DNA of 64,000 nt, taken from assembly GCA_035509275.1 (NCBI GenBank), contig DATJLU010000117.1:62001-126000 (forward strand), read 5' to 3'. Made by a program: the position numbers and the translations under genes. The stretch is from DAHUYF01 sp035509275. GTDB taxonomy: Bacteria > Pseudomonadota > Alphaproteobacteria > ATCC43930 > CGMCC-115725. Under the pieces are notes generated by a model. That model ran no database searches, was not told the DNA's origin, and saw only the letters and a list, made by a program, of their open reading frames with translations. Below are positions 59,496 through 64,000 of this stretch, piece after piece (the stretch's first letter is position 1; every line of letters begins with the position of its first letter).

Positions 59496-62345
59496 TCAGC
59501 GATCGATGACGCGCCGCCACCAGCCACGCTTGGGGTTGGCGGCCGATCCCGTGACCTCATGGGTCGGCAGCTCGGCCGAAGCGACGTGGCGCGGCGGCTC
59601 GGCACTCTCGGCCGTTCCCGCGGGCTGATCACCGGGCTCGCCGATCGGGACGTTCTCGACGCCCAGCGCCGGCGCGCTCGGTATCGGCGCTTCCTCGAAC
59701 GCCGCTTCGAGCTCGGTCGGCGGCGCCTCGCGTGGCGGCGGCGGCACGTATTCGACGCGTTCGGCGAAGGGCGTCGCGGGCATTTCCGGCTCGGCCGACC
59801 GCGCCTGGCCGTCCGGGCCCGGCTCGCCGCCGCGCCGGCGGCGTCGACCGCCGCGCCGGCCGCGGCGCCGGCGCTTGCGATTGCCGCCGGGGTCGCCGGC
59901 AATTTCGCCCGGCGGGTGATGCCGCGGCTCCTCGGCTTCGGCCTCGCCGGCGAATTCGGGCTCATAGGCCTCTTCCTCGCCCATGTCGCCCAAAGGCGCC
60001 GTCACATCCTGGAGGGGGGGCGGCATCATCGGCATGCCCTCGCGCCCCATGCCCTCAGGCGCCGTCGGCGGGCGCGGCCCTGCTTCGCGGCCGTCTTCGT
60101 GGCGGCCGCGCCGGCGCCGGCGCCGGCGCCGGCGGCCATGACCGTTCTCACCCTCGGCGCGCTCGGCGCGCGGCGAGGCCGCTTCCTCCGCAGCAAGCGG
60201 GTGTTGAGCTTCCGTCTCCGGTGGCTCGGCAGCCGGTTGCGGCGCGAGCGCCTCTGCATCTTCCTCCTCGACGAACTCCTCTTCCTCCTCCTCGGGCTCG
60301 GCAACCGGCACCACCGGCGCCGGTAGCGCCGCGATCTCGGCCGGCGTCAGCGCGCGCAGCCGTTCCAGCCTGAACGCCGGCGGAATCAGCCCGTCGTCGC
60401 TGCCGATGGCCACCCGGAAGCCATAACGCTTCTCGGCCTGCACCAGGGTCTCGCGCTTGTGGTTCAAAATGTAGAGCGCCACCGCCGCGGGAACGGCGAC
60501 GCTGATCTCGGCCGAGCGGCGACGCATCCCTTCCTCTTCGATGGCGCGCAGCACATGCAGCGCCGTCGATTCCGTGGAACGGATGTGACCGGTGCCGTTG
60601 CAATGCGGGCAGGGCTGCGTCGAGGCCTCGAGCAGTGACGGCCGCAAACGCTGGCGCGACATCTCGAGCAGGCCGAAGGGGCTGATGCGGCCGACCTGGA
60701 TGCGGGCGCGGTCATGGCGCAGCGCATCCTTGAGCTTGCGCTCGACCGCGCCCTGGTTGCGATGCTCCTCCATGTCGATGAAGTCGATGACGATGAGGCC
60801 GGCGAGGTCGCGCAGGCGGAGCTGGCGGGCGATCTCCTCGGCGGCTTCGAGATTGGTCTTGAGCGCCGTCTCCTCGATGTTGCGCTCGCGCGTCGAGCGT
60901 CCGGAGTTGACGTCGATCGAGACCAGCGCCTCGGTCGGGTTGATGACGATGTAGCCGCCCGAGCGGAGCTGCACCACCGGCGAATGGATGGCGTCGATCT
61001 GGGTCTCGACCTGGAAGCGATGGAACAGCGGCACCGAGGGGTCGCGATAGGGTTTGATGCGCTTGGTATGGCTCGGCATCAGCATCTTCATGAAGGCCTT
61101 TGCCGTGCGAGAGCCCTCTTCGCCGTCGATCAGCACCTCTTCGATGTCGCGGGTGTAGAGATCGCGGATCGAGCGCTTGATCAGATTGCCTTCTTCGTAG
61201 ATCAGCGCCGGCGCCGTCGATTTGAGGGTGAGGTCGCGAATCTCGTCCCAAAGCCGCAGCAGGTATTCGAAATCGCGCTTGATCTCGGCCTTGGAACGCT
61301 CGCTCCCGGCGGTGCGCACGATCACGCCCATGCCCTCGGGGACGTCGAGATCGCTCATCAGGTCCTTGAGCCGCCGCCGATCGGTGGAGTTGGTGATCTT
61401 GCGCGAGACGCCGCCGCCGCGCGGCGTGTTCGGCATCAGCACGCAATAGCGGCCGGCGAGTGACAGGAAGGTGGTCAGCGCCGCGCCCTTGTTGCCGCGC
61501 TCCTCCTTGGTGACCTGCACCAGCATGATCTGCCGGCGCTTGATCACTTCCTGGATCTTGTAGTGGCGGAAGGGCCGGCGCTGGCGCGGCGCCTCCTCGA
61601 TCTCGTCCCCGCCCACCGTCTCGATCGTCTCGGCGGCGGGCGCTGCCTCTTCGAGCTCGATGCCGCCTTCGCCATGGGTCTCCGCCACCGGATGCTCCGG
61701 CGCAATTCCGGGCTCGGCCTCGGCATGCTCGGCCGCCGGTCCAAACACGGCGTCGGGCGGTAGCGGCTCCGGTGCGATTTCGGCAGCACCGGCCGGCTCC
61801 GGCGCCGCGGCGGCCGCTTCATGGTATTCGTCGCCAGTCTCGTAGAGGATGTCCATCCCCACCGGGGCAGCGAGCGCCGCGGCCTCGCTCGGCGGGTCGA
61901 GTTCGGCCGAGGCGGCGTCGCCGGCGACGTCCTCATGCGGTGACTCGGCCTCATGTGGCGGCTCGAACTCATGCGGCGGCTCGACCTCATGCTCCTCGAG
62001 GCCGTCCTCGCCGTTCTCGGCCGCTTCGGCGCGGCGCGCCTCCTCGACCAGCTCGCGGTGGCGCGCATCGCGTGCCTCTTGGGCGCGGCGGTCGCCGACG
62101 GGGATGCGGTAATAGTCGGGATGGATCTCGTTGAAGGCGAGGAAGCCGTGGCGATTGCCGCCATATTCAACGAAGGCCGCCTGCAGCGACGGCTCAACGC
62201 GCGTCACCTTGGCGAGATAGATGTTGCCTTTTATCTGCTTTTTGGTCGACGTCTCGAAGTCGAATTCCTCGAGGCGATGGCCGCTGAGCACGACGACCCG
62301 AGTTTCTTCCGGGTGCGCCGCATCGATGAGCATACGTTTTGCCAT
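59496..62345 (-). CDS. rne: Ribonuclease E/G
   Basis: A 949-aa endoribonuclease. The S1 domain (starting KKQIKGNIYLAKVTRVEPSL) is split by a long acidic insertion (about residues 90-265, including repeated EPPHE and ESPHE units), as in many alphaproteobacteria. Catalytic acids are in SIDVNSGRS and VIDFIDME; the zinc link is CPHCNGTG. The C-terminal third is disordered with Arg blocks (GRRRRRRRRRGR) for RNA binding and an acidic/Pro-rich tail for degradosome partners. The start MAKRMLIDAAHPEE matches relatives. A hairpin lies 19 bases before the start. The much longer open frame upstream is not used. Confidence 0.95.
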   Translation of the reverse strand: MAKRMLIDAAHPEETRVVVLSGHRLEEFDFETSTKKQIKGNIYLAKVTRVEPSLQAAFVEYGGNRHGFLAFNEIHPDYYRIPVGDRRAQEARDARHRELVEEARRAEAAENGEDGLEEHEVEPPHEFEPPHEAESPHEDVAGDAASAELDPPSEAAALAAPVGMDILYETGDEYHEAAAAAPEPAGAAEIAPEPLPPDAVFGPAAEHAEAEPGIAPEHPVAETHGEGGIELEEAAPAAETIETVGGDEIEEAPRQRRPFRHYKIQEVIKRRQIMLVQVTKEERGNKGAALTTFLSLAGRYCVLMPNTPRGGGVSRKITNSTDRRRLKDLMSDLDVPEGMGVIVRTAGSERSKAEIKRDFEYLLRLWDEIRDLTLKSTAPALIYEEGNLIKRSIRDLYTRDIEEVLIDGEEGSRTAKAFMKMLMPSHTKRIKPYRDPSVPLFHRFQVETQIDAIHSPVVQLRSGGYIVINPTEALVSIDVNSGRSTRERNIEETALKTNLEAAEEIARQLRLRDLAGLIVIDFIDMEEHRNQGAVERKLKDALRHDRARIQVGRISPFGLLEMSRQRLRPSLLEASTQPCPHCNGTGHIRSTESTALHVLRAIEEEGMRRRSAEISVAVPAAVALYILNHKRETLVQAEKRYGFRVAIGSDDGLIPPAFRLERLRALTPAEIAALPAPVVPVAEPEEEEEEFVEEEDAEALAPQPAAEPPETEAQHPLAAEEAASPRAERAEGENGHGRRRRRRRRRGRHEDGREAGPRPPTAPEGMGREGMPMMPPPLQDVTAPLGDMGEEEAYEPEFAGEAEAEEPRHHPPGEIAGDPGGNRKRRRRGRRGGRRRRRGGEPGPDGQARSAEPEMPATPFAERVEYVPPPPREAPPTELEAAFEEAPIPSAPALGVENVPIGEPGDQPAGTAESAEPPRHVASAELPTHEVTGSAANPKRGWWRRVIDR

Positions 62346-62363
62346 TCCGGCGATACTCCGAGG

Positions 62364-62402
62364 AGCGCTCGATCGCCCGCGCGAAAAACGGGCGGGAGCG
62401 CT
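62364..62402 (-). promoter_or_regulatory. Hairpin in the rne leader
   Basis: Arms AGCGCTC-gatc-GCCCG (62364-62379) and CGGGC-gg-GAGCGCT (62389-62402) with a small loop, 19 bases upstream of the rne ATG. In Escherichia coli, rne autoregulation uses hairpins in the leader, so this could have the same role. Confidence 0.45.
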
Positions 62403-62773
62403 GTCCTCGCTATGGCGAAGCCGGCGGCGCCTCCGGTCAATCCGTCGAACGGCACATGGAACACGGCCATGGCGGAACTCGTCTAGGCAGCCGCGCCCCG
62501 ACAAGGGTCGGGGTTGGCTTCGGGTTTCATCCAAACCGCTTGGTCCGAAGCATCCGACAGCGGGACGCGGCGACGCCGCCCTGGCGTCCGCCCAGAAATC
62601 CCGCCGCGGCGCCGCCGGCCCGGACGTGAGCGCCGGACCGGCAGGACTGCGGTATTTCGCACCCGCAAAGATACAGAGCCGCGGCGGCCTCGACAACCGC
62701 CTCGTGGGCCTGCCGAAACGGAGTTGGAAACTCGCCTTGAAGCCGCCATAAAGCCTTAACACCTTAAAGAGAC
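62403..62773. other. Intergenic region between rne and the PBP1A gene
   Basis: No gene is supported in either strand; frames here are short and Arg/Pro-rich. A small stem CCCCGAC-AAGG-GTCGGGG is at 62496-62513. An AT-richer stretch (CCTTAACACCTTAAAG, about 62753-62768) may hold the PBP1A promoter. An amiC gene, common at this place in related bacteria, is not present. Confidence 0.6.
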
Positions 62774-62812
62774 GCTTCCGCCCGTCCGGGCGTGACCGTC
62801 CCGGGCGGAAGC
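62774..62812 (+). promoter_or_regulatory. Hairpin in the PBP1A leader
   Basis: Perfect 11-base arms GCTTCCGCCCG (62774-62784) and CGGGCGGAAGC (62802-62812), loop 17 bases, ending 13 bases before the ATG. The right arm contains GGCGGAAG, which is near the ribosome site, so folding could limit translation. Confidence 0.5.
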
Positions 62813-62825
62813 AACGGCTGGCGGC

Positions 62826-64000
62826 ATGCGGTTTATCATCTTCCTTTTCAAGTTCTTGTTCGGCCTGGGGGTAGCCCTCCTTCTCGTTGCCGCCGGGGTG
62901 GCCGCGCTCGCGGTCTGGTATTTCGGCCGCGACCTGCCGGATTACCAGCAGCTCGCCGATTATCAACCGCCCATCGTCACCCGCGTCCAGGCGGGCGATG
63001 GCCGGCTCCTGGCCGAGTACGCCACCGAAAAGCGCGTCTTCGTGCCGGTAAAGGAAATCCCGCCGCGCGTCATCGACGCCTTCCTCGCCGCCGAGGACCG
63101 CAATTTCTACAGCCATATGGGGATCGACCCGGTGGCCATGGCGCGCGCCGCGGTGACCGACATCATGCGGGTCCTCACCCATCGCCGGCCGATCGGGGCT
63201 TCGACCATCACCCAGCAGGTGGCGAAGAACTTCCTGGTCGGCAGCGAGCTGTCCTACCAGCGCAAGATCAAAGAGGCGCTGGTCGCCTTGAAGATGGAGA
63301 AGGCGCTCGGCAAGGAGCGCATCCTCGAGCTCTATCTCAACGAGATCTATCTCGGCTCTGGCGCCTATGGCGTTGCCGCGGCGGCGCTCACCTATTTCGA
63401 CAAGTCGCTCGACGAGCTGACCGTGCCCGAGTGCGCCTTCATCGCCGCCTTGCCCAAAGCGCCGAACAACTACAACCCGATGCGCTATCCCGAAGCGGCC
63501 AAGGCGCGGCGCGACTGGGTGATCGACCGCATGGCCGATGCCGGCTTCATCACGCCGCAAGACGCGGAGACGGCGAAGGCGACGCCGATCACCTTGCGCC
63601 ACCGCAACGAGACCGAGGAGGTGACCGCGAACTACTTCTCCGAGGAGGTGCGGCGCGAACTGCTCGCCCGTTATGGCGAGAAAGCGCTTTATCAGTCCGG
63701 CCTCTCGGTGCGCACCAGCCTCGACCCGCATCTCCAGACGATCGCCGATCGCTCGCTGCGCGCCGGGCTGGTTGCTTATGAGCTCCGTCACGGCTATCGC
63801 GGACCGGTCGCGCATCTCGCCCCCGGCGCCGATTGGCGCCAGCGCCTCGCCCATGTGCCGCTGCCGGCGGGCGCTGACGATGCCGGCTGGCGCCTGGCGC
63901 TGGTGCTGGCGACGCCGGCCGAGGGAGCGAGCATCGGCTTCACCGACGGCCGGATCGGACTGATCCCCTTCGATCAGCTGCGCTGGGCGCGCAAGGTGCT
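62826..64000 (+). CDS. mrcA: Penicillin-binding protein 1A (partial, cut by the window)
   Basis: The N-terminal 391 residues of a class A penicillin-binding protein that polymerises and cross-links peptidoglycan at the cytoplasmic membrane. One membrane anchor spans about residues 7-32. The GT51 glycosyltransferase domain (about 60-235) shows AAEDRNFYSHMGIDP with catalytic Glu, RPIGASTITQQVAKNFLV, and KALGKERILELYLNEIYLG. The linker and the OB-type domain (from about 300) begin. The transpeptidase domain with its SxxK lies beyond the right edge. Confidence 0.93.
   Translation, partial: MRFIIFLFKFLFGLGVALLLVAAGVAALAVWYFGRDLPDYQQLADYQPPIVTRVQAGDGRLLAEYATEKRVFVPVKEIPPRVIDAFLAAEDRNFYSHMGIDPVAMARAAVTDIMRVLTHRRPIGASTITQQVAKNFLVGSELSYQRKIKEALVALKMEKALGKERILELYLNEIYLGSGAYGVAAAALTYFDKSLDELTVPECAFIAALPKAPNNYNPMRYPEAAKARRDWVIDRMADAGFITPQDAETAKATPITLRHRNETEEVTANYFSEEVRRELLARYGEKALYQSGLSVRTSLDPHLQTIADRSLRAGLVAYELRHGYRGPVAHLAPGADWRQRLAHVPLPAGADDAGWRLALVLATPAEGASIGFTDGRIGLIPFDQLRWARKV

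Overview
The window is high-G+C chromosomal DNA from an alphaproteobacterium, probably a free-living heterotroph near Rhodospirillales. The signs are the rne / PBP1A neighbourhood, a PF07310-type PAS protein, a DUF2336-like protein, many beta-oxidation and sugar-acid genes, and dispersed REP-like palindromes. I found no rRNA, tRNA, insertion sequence, prophage or CRISPR array. Order and genus cannot be fixed from sequence reading alone.

Layout. 0.3-10.9 kb: a GH13 glucosidase, DUF488, two unknown genes, a translationally coupled sugar-acid dehydratase/aldolase pair, a DUF2336-like gene, an ABC-F ATPase and a DUF1841-like gene. 11.0-15.6 kb: a minus-strand beta-oxidation block (FadB/FadJ-type fusion, then two acyl-CoA dehydrogenases). 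15.8-18.6 kb: SDR, type II HAD dehalogenase and a PobA-type hydroxylase. 18.7-22.7 kb: a soluble double-PAS chemoreceptor, a lipoprotein S41 protease and a hotdog thioesterase. 22.7-26.8 kb: an EnvZ/OmpR-type two-component pair, a four-EF-hand protein and a low-complexity repeat protein, with a shared DNA motif in both control regions. 26.8-31.5 kb: two MetE-core zinc methyltransferase paralogues in divergent transcripts around a LysR gene, with a phosphodiesterase and a GPR1/FUN34/YaaH-like membrane protein. 31.5-43.3 kb: TetR and a peroxiredoxin-like protein, PAS protein, RecQ, class III adenylate cyclase, TonB, DenD-like dehydrogenase, two DUF1499 proteins and a UxaA-type dehydratase. 43.4-45.75 kb: a small accessory patch holding an unrecognised 452-aa protein behind a near-ideal CRP class II promoter, plus a broken DUF2806-like gene. 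45.9-64 kb: a 2-keto-3-deoxy-sugar-acid SDR/FAH-hydrolase pair, methyltransferase, CheY-like regulator, acyl-CoA and hydroxyacid dehydrogenases, Sua5/TsaC, a ParA-like ATPase, CysQ, a DsbA-like protein, an M48 protease, an aminotransferase, RNase E and the start of PBP1A (cut by the window edge).

How the parts fit. Sugar-acid catabolism recurs at four places (4.2-6.7, 38.8-39.8, 41.8-43.3, 45.9-47.6 kb). Signalling is rich: cAMP synthesis (cyclase at 35.7 kb), a textbook CRP site at 44.95 kb, a probable calcium-linked two-component regulon at 24-26 kb, and a chemoreceptor with a tandem operator-like repeat upstream. Two families of palindromic repeats sit mostly at gene ends; one copy lies in frame inside tonB. 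The strongest candidates for new biology are the two-component/EF-hand regulon, the CRP-linked orphan gene and the divergent MetE-core cluster.
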